A stretch of DNA of 64,000 bases from Sporosarcina sp. BI001-red (GTDB taxonomy: Bacteria; Bacillota; Bacilli; Bacillales_A; Planococcaceae). The position numbers were made by a program, and so were the translations under genes. Positions within the stretch are counted from its first letter, which is position 1. Each line of letters opens with the position of its first letter. This document shows, in pieces, positions 33,148-40,542 of this stretch. The notes beneath the pieces are model-generated. The model worked only from the letters and a program-made list of their open reading frames with translations, was not told where the DNA came from and ran no database searches. Location of the stretch: the NCBI RefSeq assembly GCF_003384035.1, contig NZ_QQAK01000012.1, positions 310,001 to 374,000 on the forward strand. The letters run 5' to 3'.

Positions 33148-35862
33148 ATGACAAAGAGCAATTTTCATAACAGCCGCTCCTCATTTGATTTGAACGGTAA
33201 AACGTATAACTATTACCGCATTGGAGCGATTGAAGAAGCAGGTATTGCAAAAGTCTCGAGATTGCCTTACTCGATCAAAGTACTGTTAGAATCTGTCCTG
33301 CGCCAACACGACGGATATGTCATCCAAGACAATCATGTAAACAACCTGGCAAAATGGGGCAAGGACGCTGATGCGGATGCAGAAGTACCATTCAAGCCAT
33401 CCCGCGTTATCTTGCAAGACTTCACTGGTGTACCAGTTGTTGTCGATTTGGCATCTCTTCGTTCTGCAATGGCAGAAATGGGTGGAGATCCGGATAAGAT
33501 TAACCCCGAAATCCCTGTAGACCTCGTTATTGACCACTCGGTTCAAGTTGACAGCTACGGAACATCGGACGCATTACAGAAAAACATGGAACTCGAATTT
33601 GAGCGTAATGCTGAGCGTTACCAGTTCTTGAGCTGGGCACAAAAAGCATACGACAACTATCGTGCGGTTCCACCAGCAACTGGTATCGTTCACCAAGTAA
33701 ACCTTGAGTACTTGGCAAGCGTTGTCCACGAAATTAAAAATGAAGATGGAACGTTCGAAACGTATCCAGATACATTAGTCGGTACAGACTCTCACACAAC
33801 GATGATCAACGGAATCGGCGTACTTGGCTGGGGCGTTGGCGGAATTGAAGCTGAAGCAGGTATGCTTGGTCAACCTTCTTACTTCCCAATTCCACAAGTT
33901 ATCGGTGTTAAATTGACGGGTGAGCTTCCAAACGGAACGACTGCAACTGACCTTGCTCTAAAAGTGACGCAAATCTTGCGTGCACATGGAGTTGTTGGTA
34001 AATTCGTTGAGTTCTTCGGGCCAGGCGTACCGCAATTACCACTTGCTGACCGTGCAACGATTGCTAACATGGCACCTGAATACGGCGCAACATGTGGCTT
34101 CTTCCCAGTTGATGAAGAATCACTTAACTACATGCGTCTAACAGGCCGCGATGCGGATCATATCGCTGTCGTGAAAAAGTACTTACAAGAGAACGACATG
34201 TTCTTCACAACGGACAAAGAAGATCCAATCTACACAGAGGTTGTCGAAATCGACTTGACTCAAGTAGAAGCGAACCTTGCTGGACCAAAACGTCCTCAAG
34301 ATATGATTCCACTTACAGACATGAAGCGTGAATTCAACGATGCGGTTGTCGCACCTGAAGGCAACCAAGGATTCGGACTTACGCCGAAAGAAATGAAGAA
34401 GAGTGGTACAATCGAGTTCGCAAACGGTACAAAAATGGAGATGAAAACAGGGGATCTCGCGATTGCTGCAATCACTTCATGTACCAATACATCGAACCCT
34501 TACGTAATGCTCGGTGCTGGACTTGTCGCGAAAAAAGCGGTTGAGCTCGGACTTACACCTCCTGCATACGTGAAAACTTCACTTGCACCAGGTTCAAAAG
34601 TAGTTACAGGCTACCTACAAGACTCTGGTCTTGATAAGTACCTCGACCACATCGGATTCAACACAGTTGGATACGGATGTACAACATGTATCGGTAACTC
34701 TGGTCCATTGCTTCCAGAAATCGAGAAGACGATTGGCGAAAACGACTTGCTCGTTTCATCCGTACTCTCGGGTAACCGTAACTTTGAAGGACGAATCCAC
34801 CCTTACGTGAAGGCAAACTATTTAGCTTCACCACCACTAGTTGTTGCGTATGCACTCGCTGGAACCGTAGATATCGACTTCAAAAAAGAACCAATCGGGA
34901 CATCTAAAGACGGCAAAGATGTATACTTCAAAGACATCTGGCCATCAACAGAAGAAGTTAAGGCAATGATCGAGAAAACGGTCACTCCTGAACTCTTCCG
35001 TAAAGAATATGCACGCGTGTTCTCTGAAAACGAAGCGTGGAATGCAATCGAAACAACTGACGATGCATTGTATGATTTCGATGAGAACTCAACATATATT
35101 CAAAACCCACCATTCTTCGAGGGTCTTTCAAAAGAGCCAGAAGATATCGGTGCATTAAAAGACTTGCGCGTTGTTGGTAAATTTGGCGACTCAATTACGA
35201 CGGATCACATTTCACCAGCTGGCGCAATCGGTAAAGATACACCAGCAGGCATCTACTTGCGTGCAAACGGCGTAGAGCCACGTTACTTCAACTCATATGG
35301 TTCACGACGTGGTAACCACGAAGTAATGATGCGCGGTACGTTTGCGAACATCCGTATCCGTAACCAAATCGCTAAAGGCACAGAAGGCGGTTACACAACT
35401 TACTGGCCAAACAAAGAAATCATGCCAATCTATGACGCTTGCATGAAGTACCAAGAACAAGGTACTGGACTTGCAGTTATTGCGGGTAAAGATTACGGAA
35501 TGGGTTCTTCACGTGACTGGGCTGCGAAAGGGACATCTCTTCTCGGCATTAAGACAGTTATCGCAGAAAGCTACGAGCGGATTCACCGTTCAAACCTAGT
35601 AATGATGGGTGTTCTTCCACTTCAGTTCGTTAACGGACAAAGTGCAGCATCTCTTGGATTAACAGGAGAAGAAGCAATCAGCGTGAATATCGCTGAAGGC
35701 GTTAAACCACGCGACATCTTGAAAGTGACTGCTACTGCTGCAGATGGCACTGTAACGGAATTCGATGCGCTCGCGCGTTTCGATTCAGAAGTCGAAATCG
35801 ACTACTACCGTCACGGCGGAATTCTTCAAATGGTACTTCGCAACAAGATGCTAGAAAAGTAA
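33148..35862 (+). CDS. acnA: Aconitate hydratase
   Basis: 904 residues, full length for the bacterial AcnA/CitB (IRP1-like) type. Three [4Fe-4S] ligand cysteines: SCTNTSNP, and [11 protein letters not shown] with two. The C-terminal swivel domain carries [17 protein letters not shown]. Converts citrate to isocitrate in the TCA cycle; as apo-protein, Bacillus CitB also binds RNA. ATG 33148 has AAAGGAGG. Codon use is rich in optimal codons, as for a highly expressed gene. Terminator follows. Confidence 0.97.
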   Translation: MTKSNFHNSRSSFDLNGKTYNYYRIGAIEEAGIAKVSRLPYSIKVLLESVLRQHDGYVIQDNHVNNLAKWGKDADADAEVPFKPSRVILQDFTGVPVVVDLASLRSAMAEMGGDPDKINPEIPVDLVIDHSVQVDSYGTSDALQKNMELEFERNAERYQFLSWAQKAYDNYRAVPPATGIVHQVNLEYLASVVHEIKNEDGTFETYPDTLVGTDSHTTMINGIGVLGWGVGGIEAEAGMLGQPSYFPIPQVIGVKLTGELPNGTTATDLALKVTQILRAHGVVGKFVEFFGPGVPQLPLADRATIANMAPEYGATCGFFPVDEESLNYMRLTGRDADHIAVVKKYLQENDMFFTTDKEDPIYTEVVEIDLTQVEANLAGPKRPQDMIPLTDMKREFNDAVVAPEGNQGFGLTPKEMKKSGTIEFANGTKMEMKTGDLAIAAITSCTNTSNPYVMLGAGLVAKKAVELGLTPPAYVKTSLAPGSKVVTGYLQDSGLDKYLDHIGFNTVGYGCTTCIGNSGPLLPEIEKTIGENDLLVSSVLSGNRNFEGRIHPYVKANYLASPPLVVAYALAGTVDIDFKKEPIGTSKDGKDVYFKDIWPSTEEVKAMIEKTVTPELFRKEYARVFSENEAWNAIETTDDALYDFDENSTYIQNPPFFEGLSKEPEDIGALKDLRVVGKFGDSITTDHISPAGAIGKDTPAGIYLRANGVEPRYFNSYGSRRGNHEVMMRGTFANIRIRNQIAKGTEGGYTTYWPNKEIMPIYDACMKYQEQGTGLAVIAGKDYGMGSSRDWAAKGTSLLGIKTVIAESYERIHRSNLVMMGVLPLQFVNGQSAASLGLTGEEAISVNIAEGVKPRDILKVTATAADGTVTEFDALARFDSEVEIDYYRHGGILQMVLRNKMLEK

Positions 35863-35869
35863 TTCCTAG

Positions 35870-35908
35870 AACCCCCCTTACTGATTTAATTCAGTAAGGG
35901 GGGTTTTT
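35870..35908. terminator. Intrinsic terminator after acnA
   Basis: 14-bp stem ACCCCCCTTACTGA with its complement, then five T. Confidence 0.9.
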
Positions 35909-35976
35909 ACAATCGTCAAGGCTGTTATTTTTAATCGATTTTTGTATAATTGTCTAGGTAGAAGAGGTGACAGGAC

Positions 35977-36402
35977 ATGTTTATTAGCGAAAAAGAAATT
36001 GAAATTCGATATGCGGAGACCGACCAGATGGGTGTCGTCTATCATGCGAATTATTTAGTCTGGATGGAGATTGGACGAACAAAGCTTATCGAGGACCTTG
36101 GGTTCACGTATGCTGGACTCGAAGCAGACGGGTATTTATCGCCAGTCACAGATCTATCCATCAAGTACAAGGCAGCGATGCGGTATGGCGGGAACGCCAC
36201 TGTCCGTACATGGATCGAATCCCACGGAAAGTTGCGCACAACGTATGGCTACGAAATCTTGCATGCAGATGGTAAAGTGGCGGCAACCGCAACTTCGGAA
36301 CACGTAGTCGTACGAAAAGACACATTCCGACCGGTTTCGCTACGGAAAATAGATCCTGCATGGGATGCAAAGTATGTCGAAATCGCAAAAAGAGTCGATT
36401 GA
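35977..36402 (+). CDS. Acyl-CoA thioesterase (4HBT/YbgC-like)
   Basis: 141 residues, a single hotdog fold. The YbgC/4HBT active-site pattern ETDQMGVVYHANYLVWMEIGR is intact with its aspartate. Hydrolyses acyl-CoA thioesters; the precise acyl chain is unknown. ATG 35977 follows AGAGGTGA. In B. subtilis a homologue (yneP) lies in the same citB neighbourhood, supporting synteny. Followed by a terminator. Confidence 0.85.
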   Translation: MFISEKEIEIRYAETDQMGVVYHANYLVWMEIGRTKLIEDLGFTYAGLEADGYLSPVTDLSIKYKAAMRYGGNATVRTWIESHGKLRTTYGYEILHADGKVAATATSEHVVVRKDTFRPVSLRKIDPAWDAKYVEIAKRVD

Positions 36403-36409
36403 TTAGAGA

Positions 36410-36444
36410 AAAAAGGCTTCCTGAATTGCTCTGGAAGCCTTTTT
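36410..36444 (+). terminator. Intrinsic terminator after the thioesterase
   Basis: AAAAAGGCTTCC pairs with GGAAGCCTTTTT. Confidence 0.85.
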
Positions 36445-36475
36445 GTATTGGGATAGAGGTGTGAAGCATCATGAA

Positions 36476-36875
36476 TCGCTCATAAATTTCAAAATGTGAT
36501 CCTAACTCCGCCATTCCGCTCATAAATCTCAAATTGTGATCATAACCTCGCCATTCCGCTCATAAATCTCAAATTGTGATCATAACCCAGCCGTTCCGCT
36601 CATAAATCTCAAATTGTGATCATAACCTCGCCATTCCGCTCATAAATCTCAAAATATGATCATAACCCCGCCATTCCGCTCATAAATCTCAAAATATGAT
36701 CATAACCCAGCCATTCCGCTCATAAATCTCAAATTGTGATCATAACCCATCCATTCCGCTCATAAATCTCAAAATATGATCATAACCTCGCCGTTCCGCT
36801 CATAAATCTTCAAATATGATCATAACCCATCCATTCCGCTCATAAATCCCCAAATATGATCATAACCCAGCCACA
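36476..36875. repeat. Tandem array: ten 40-bp units, no indels
   Basis: Units start at 36476, 36516, 36556 and every 40 bases to 36836. Typical left half CCGCTCATAAATCTCAAATT, right half GTGATCATAACCTCGCCATT. All ten units are exactly 40 bp; variation is confined to two windows (unit positions about 13-22 and 33-38). Each unit has TCATAA at positions 5-10 and again at 25-30, so the box recurs every 20 bp through the array; only unit 1 changes the second box (TCCTAA). Nine units keep TGATCA. No ORF runs through, because 40 is not a multiple of three. It lies between the thioesterase terminator and the toxin promoter. Confidence 0.95.
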
Positions 36876-36918
36876 TTCAACCAATCAATCAAGCCTCTCA
36901 CCAAATATAACCACAAAA

Positions 36919-36950
36919 AAAACACCTCGCAGTCCTAATCGAGGTGTTTT
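36919..36950. terminator. Terminator-like hairpin between repeat array and toxin
   Basis: AAAACACCTCG (36919-36929) pairs with CGAGGTGTTTT (36940-36950); A and T runs on both sides, so either strand may use it. It isolates the toxin locus from the array. Confidence 0.75.
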
Positions 36951-37117
36951 ATAACTAACAAATGCCCTTAACCAGCCATCAAGAACGTATGTACGAGCTA
37001 TTAAAATATGTTATACTTAATGATGTACTAGAATAGCACGAGCTCATAGGCGGTTCGCAGACCTGTAATCCCAATTTCCTGAAAAGAACGTATCAGGAAC
37101 AGGAGGAGGTGATGCGT

Positions 37118-37213
37118 ATGACACCATTTGAAGCACTGAGTCTCATGATCGGCTTTGGAAGTTTGATCGTGACCATTCTTGCTTTGTCATATACTTTTTC
37201 AAGAAAAAAGTAA
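37118..37213 (+). CDS. BsrG/TxpA-like type I toxin (putative holin-like toxin)
   Basis: 31 residues: MTPFEALSLMIGFGSLIVTI, then LALSYTFSRKK. One membrane helix and a basic tail. The opening x-x-(F/Y)-E-(A/S)-L-x-L-M-I-x-F-G pattern is that of the Bacillus type I toxins (BsrG starts MTVYESLMIMINFG; TxpA is similar), which depolarise or disturb the membrane. ATG 37118 follows a very strong AGGAGGAGGTG; ATG 37112 is less likely. A possible promoter box TATACT is at 37012-37017. Its 3' end overlaps an antisense RNA gene. Confidence 0.85.
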   Translation: MTPFEALSLMIGFGSLIVTILALSYTFSRKK

Positions 37214-37250
37214 ACCGCCCATGAGCCTCCAAGCAATGGAGCGGTTTACT
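37209..37250 (-). terminator. Antitoxin RNA terminator
   Basis: AGTAAACCGC (37209-37218) pairs with GCGGTTTACT (37241-37250); on the - strand it is followed by UUUUUU (37209-37204). Confidence 0.8.
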
Positions 37251-37296
37251 TCGCACTATGCGATTCGCCTTTGAAGCGAACGCTATTCTATTACAA

Positions 37297-37331
37297 GGCC
37301 AAGAGGATCATTACATCTTCTTGGTCTTTTT
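37297..37331 (+). terminator. Toxin mRNA terminator
   Basis: 12-bp stem with two wobbles (37297-37308 with 37315-37326) followed by five T. Confidence 0.8.
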
Positions 37332-37353
37332 ACAATATCCATTTTCTAAGGCT

Positions 37354-37382
37354 ATTATACCAAAAGAAGAATTGTCTGTCTA
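37354..37382 (-). promoter_or_regulatory. Promoter of the antisense RNA
   Basis: TAGACA - 17 bp - TATAAT on the - strand, 11 of 12 bases matching the sigma-A consensus. Confidence 0.8.
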
Positions 37383-37413
37383 GTTAGGGGAGTCACGTGG
37401 CATCCTACTTCGC

Positions 37414-37713
37414 TTACTCCGACTTCACATAGTCGTACTGCAATTCACCAAGATCATGATTCACAGCGACCTGCAAATCATGCCCATCAAAGTACCAAAG
37501 ATCACGAGTTTCAATGTAGTAGCGGACATCATCCAAAACGGTTTCTATAGCCACTTCGTCCGGTTGTTCACGAATAACACCTAATGAAAACCCTTCATGC
37601 AGCGGGCTGCTACCGCCGTACCTTGCGAAAAATCGTATGGAATCCCCAGCTTCAACGTCCATTTCTTCAACAAACCACTGAGTTGCTTCGTCTGAAATAC
37701 GTATCGTCAACAT
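37414..37713 (-). CDS. HesB/IscA-like protein (YneR type)
   Basis: 99 residues of the HesB-like fold used by A-type iron-sulfur carriers, but the usual three cysteines are absent (YGGSSPLHEGFSLG, with no cysteine at all), so it probably does not hold an Fe-S cluster by itself. This is the YneR subgroup found beside plsY in B. subtilis, as here. ATG 37713 has GAAGGCGG. Function unknown. Confidence 0.8.
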   Translation of the reverse strand: MLTIRISDEATQWFVEEMDVEAGDSIRFFARYGGSSPLHEGFSLGVIREQPDEVAIETVLDDVRYYIETRDLWYFDGHDLQVAVNHDLGELQYDYVKSE

Positions 37714-37748
37714 TGAAAACCCGCCTTCCTATGCTGCCTTTGATTATA

Positions 37749-38351
37749 TTACAACCACTTCAATTTTGGCTCGGTTCCTGCTTTGATCCGTGCAATATTG
37801 GCTCGGTGGCGATAAAAGATGAATACCCCCATTAAAAAGATCACCAATGCCAAGTAGATATCTCCTGTTATGAAATAGTAAATAACCCCGTAGATTAAGC
37901 CCATCACTGCGACAATCATCGACGTGAGTGAAACCATCTTTGTAATCTTCAACGTAAGTAAGAAAGTGAGTATGACGAGTACAAATATTGGCCAACTGTA
38001 CCCGAGTAATACGCCGCCAGAAGTCGCAACGGCCTTACCCCCTTTAAACTTCGCAAAAATGGGAAACATATGACCGATCACAGCAACGACACCCACAACT
38101 AATGGATGAATGTGTGTATCTCCAAAATAAGGTAGGGAGGCTAGAAGTACAGCAGCTGTCCCCTTAAGAATATCAAATACAGTAACGGCAATTCCGGCTT
38201 TTTTGCCGAGTACACGAAATGTATTGGTCGCTCCCATATTTCCGCTGCCATGTTCCCGGATATCCGTTTTATAAAACAGTTTTCCGATCCAAAGCGCAGA
38301 TGGGAGAGAGCCGATTAAATATGCGAGTACCAGTAATAAAATAATTTCCAT
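37749..38351 (-). CDS. plsY: Glycerol-3-phosphate acyltransferase PlsY
   Basis: 200 residues with five helices. The PlsY signatures are complete: SLPSALWIGKLF, HGSGNMGATNTFRVLG (phosphate-binding loop) and KFKGGKAVATSGGVLL. Transfers acyl groups from acyl-phosphate to glycerol-3-phosphate at the membrane, the first step in phospholipid synthesis. Divergent from parE, as in Bacillus. ATG 38351. Confidence 0.95.
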   Translation of the reverse strand: MEIILLLVLAYLIGSLPSALWIGKLFYKTDIREHGSGNMGATNTFRVLGKKAGIAVTVFDILKGTAAVLLASLPYFGDTHIHPLVVGVVAVIGHMFPIFAKFKGGKAVATSGGVLLGYSWPIFVLVILTFLLTLKITKMVSLTSMIVAVMGLIYGVIYYFITGDIYLALVIFLMGVFIFYRHRANIARIKAGTEPKLKWL

Positions 38352-38568
38352 GACAAGCCCCTTCGCGAAAAATTATGTATCTCTTTCATTTTAGCAGAAC
38401 ACGCACTGAACGACAATTGCAGATAAATCCTATGAGGCCAGTCATTGCAATAAAAGACTTTCTTCTATACAATTATTTAAGCAAAGCGCCAACGGGTCTT
38501 GTTGACACGAAAAAATTGGCGGCGTATCATTAGATAAATAAGAACATTTGTTTGATGGAGGTTTCATC

Positions 38569-40542
38569 TTGACGAAACAAAAAGAATTGAATGTGTATAA
38601 TGATGATTCAATCCAAGTGCTTGAAGGCTTGGAAGCAGTACGCAAACGACCAGGTATGTATATCGGTTCGACGGATGCAAGAGGATTGCATCACCTTGTA
38701 TTTGAAATTGTGGATAACGCAGTCGATGAAGCACTCAGTGGATTCGGATCTGAAATAAATGTCACGATCCACTCAGATAACAGCATCAGCGTACGAGATT
38801 ATGGACGAGGTATGCCAACAGGAACCCATAAAACAGGGAGACCTACAACAGAAATCATATTGACTGTCCTACACGCTGGAGGTAAGTTCGGCCAAGGTGG
38901 CTATAAAACGAGTGGCGGTCTTCATGGTGTTGGTGCTTCTGTCGTGAACGCGCTGTCTGAATGGCTGGACGTTATTATTCATCGTGAGGGACAGATATTC
39001 AAACAACGCTTCGAACACGGTGGAAAACCCGCAACAGGACTCGAAGTCATCGGGAAAACGAAGGAAACAGGTACGACCATTCACTTCAAACCCGATCCCA
39101 CGATCTTTTCTACGACTAAATATCAATATGACATTCTCGCAGAGCGGTTGCGAGAATCGGCATTCCTGTTAAAAGGACTCAAAATTGTCCTGACAGAAGA
39201 AAGTACAGAAAAGACAGAGACCTTTCTTTACGAAACAGGCATAAAAGCATTTGTCTCTTATTTGAATGAAGAAAAGGACACGCTTCATGAAGTGGCTTAT
39301 CTCGAAGGCGAGACAGACGGCATTGAAGTGGAGTACGCGTTCCAATTTAACGATGGGTATTCAGAGACGATTTTATCGTTTGTGAACAACGTGCGTACCA
39401 AAGATGGCGGGACACACGAAACCGGTGCAAAAACTGCAATGACTCGTGTATTTAATGAATATGCGAGGAAGACAGGTTTATTGAAAGAAAAAGACAAGAA
39501 TTTGGATGGCTCTGATATCCGCGAAGGAATCGCAGCCATCGTTTCTGTGCGCATTCCTGAAGAAATCCTGCAATTTGAAGGGCAGACAAAAGGTAAGCTT
39601 GGTACAAGTGAAGCACGAACGATCACAGATGCCGTCATTTCGCAGCGTTTGCTCTATTTCTTAGAAGAAAACGCAGAATTGAGTGCCAATCTGATCCGCA
39701 AGGCAGTACGTGCACATCAGGCGCGCGAGGCTGCTCGTAAAGCACGGGAAGACGCACGTTCAGGTAAGAAGCGGAAGAAAGGGGACACCCTCCTTTCAGG
39801 CAAGCTGACACCGGCTCAATCAAGAAACGCCAAAAAGAACGAATTGTACCTCGTCGAGGGGGATTCTGCTGGCGGTTCTGCGAAGCAAGGACGCGACCGT
39901 ACCTTCCAAGCAATCTTGCCATTGCGCGGAAAAGTCATCAACACGGAAAAAGCAAAACTCGAAGACATTATGAAAAACGAAGAAATAAATACAATCATCC
40001 ATGCAATCGGTGGCGGCGTTGGCGCAGACTTCACAATTGAAGATGCCGCTTACGATAAAGTCATTATCATGACTGATGCCGACACGGATGGCGCGCACAT
40101 CCAAGTGCTCTTACTGACGTTCTTCTATCGCTACATGAAACCGCTTATTGAAGCGGGGAAAGTTTTCATAGCGCTACCGCCACTTTATAAAGTCTCTAAA
40201 GGGATCGGGAAAAAAGAAAAGGTCGAGTATGCATGGACGGAGCGTGAACTTGGCGCTGCAACTAGCAAAATTGGTAAAGGCTATATGCTCCAGCGCTATA
40301 AAGGACTTGGGGAGATGAACGCTGGACAGCTATGGGATACGACCATGAATCCAGAAACACGTACGCTTATCCGGGTTACGATTGAAGATGGCGCGCAATC
40401 TGAGCGTAGAGTGACGACATTAATGGGGGACAAAGTAGAACCCCGTCGTCGTTGGATTGAAAGCAATGTTGACTTCGGTTTAGAAGAAGGAAGCACGATA
40501 TTGGAAAACGAATTCCTGCATGTTGAGGAGGAAGTGGAATGA
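38569..40542 (+). CDS. parE: DNA topoisomerase IV subunit B
   Basis: 657 residues. The GHKL ATP site is present (EIVDNAVDEAL, GGLHGVGASVVNALS), then the transducer, then the TOPRIM Mg2+ site (LVEGDSAGGSAKQGRDRTFQ, TDADTDGAHIQ) and the C-terminal PRRRWIESN. Unlinks sister chromosomes together with ParC. TTG 38569 has GGAGG upstream, better than the TTG at 38548. The parE assignment over gyrB rests on pairing with parC and adjacency to plsY. Overlaps parC by four bases. Confidence 0.95.
   Translation: MTKQKELNVYNDDSIQVLEGLEAVRKRPGMYIGSTDARGLHHLVFEIVDNAVDEALSGFGSEINVTIHSDNSISVRDYGRGMPTGTHKTGRPTTEIILTVLHAGGKFGQGGYKTSGGLHGVGASVVNALSEWLDVIIHREGQIFKQRFEHGGKPATGLEVIGKTKETGTTIHFKPDPTIFSTTKYQYDILAERLRESAFLLKGLKIVLTEESTEKTETFLYETGIKAFVSYLNEEKDTLHEVAYLEGETDGIEVEYAFQFNDGYSETILSFVNNVRTKDGGTHETGAKTAMTRVFNEYARKTGLLKEKDKNLDGSDIREGIAAIVSVRIPEEILQFEGQTKGKLGTSEARTITDAVISQRLLYFLEENAELSANLIRKAVRAHQAREAARKAREDARSGKKRKKGDTLLSGKLTPAQSRNAKKNELYLVEGDSAGGSAKQGRDRTFQAILPLRGKVINTEKAKLEDIMKNEEINTIIHAIGGGVGADFTIEDAAYDKVIIMTDADTDGAHIQVLLLTFFYRYMKPLIEAGKVFIALPPLYKVSKGIGKKEKVEYAWTERELGAATSKIGKGYMLQRYKGLGEMNAGQLWDTTMNPETRTLIRVTIEDGAQSERRVTTLMGDKVEPRRRWIESNVDFGLEEGSTILENEFLHVEEEVE

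Larger units (their letters stand above)
37203..37347 (-). ncRNA. Antisense antitoxin RNA (RatA/SR4-like), predicted
   Basis: On the - strand a near-consensus promoter (TAGACA at 37382-37377, 17-bp spacer, TATAAT at 37359-37354) would start RNA near 37347. Reading leftward it meets a hairpin (arms 37241-37250 and 37209-37218, 10 bp) followed by a run of six U, an intrinsic terminator that overlaps the toxin stop codon. The RNA of about 145 nt would pair with the 3' part of the toxin mRNA. This is the layout of txpA/ratA and bsrG/SR4. Exact ends are predicted. Confidence 0.75.

Noticed and set aside
35600..35700. Internal frames inside acnA
   Set aside because: Shadows of a highly expressed, codon-biased gene; no independent translation signals.
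36161..36532. Minus-strand open frame running from the thioesterase gene into the repeat array
   Set aside because: Antisense shadow of the thioesterase; no ribosome site or recognisable domain.
36476..36875. CRISPR array
   Set aside because: Units abut directly with no unique spacers, all ten are 40 bp repeats, and no cas genes are near.
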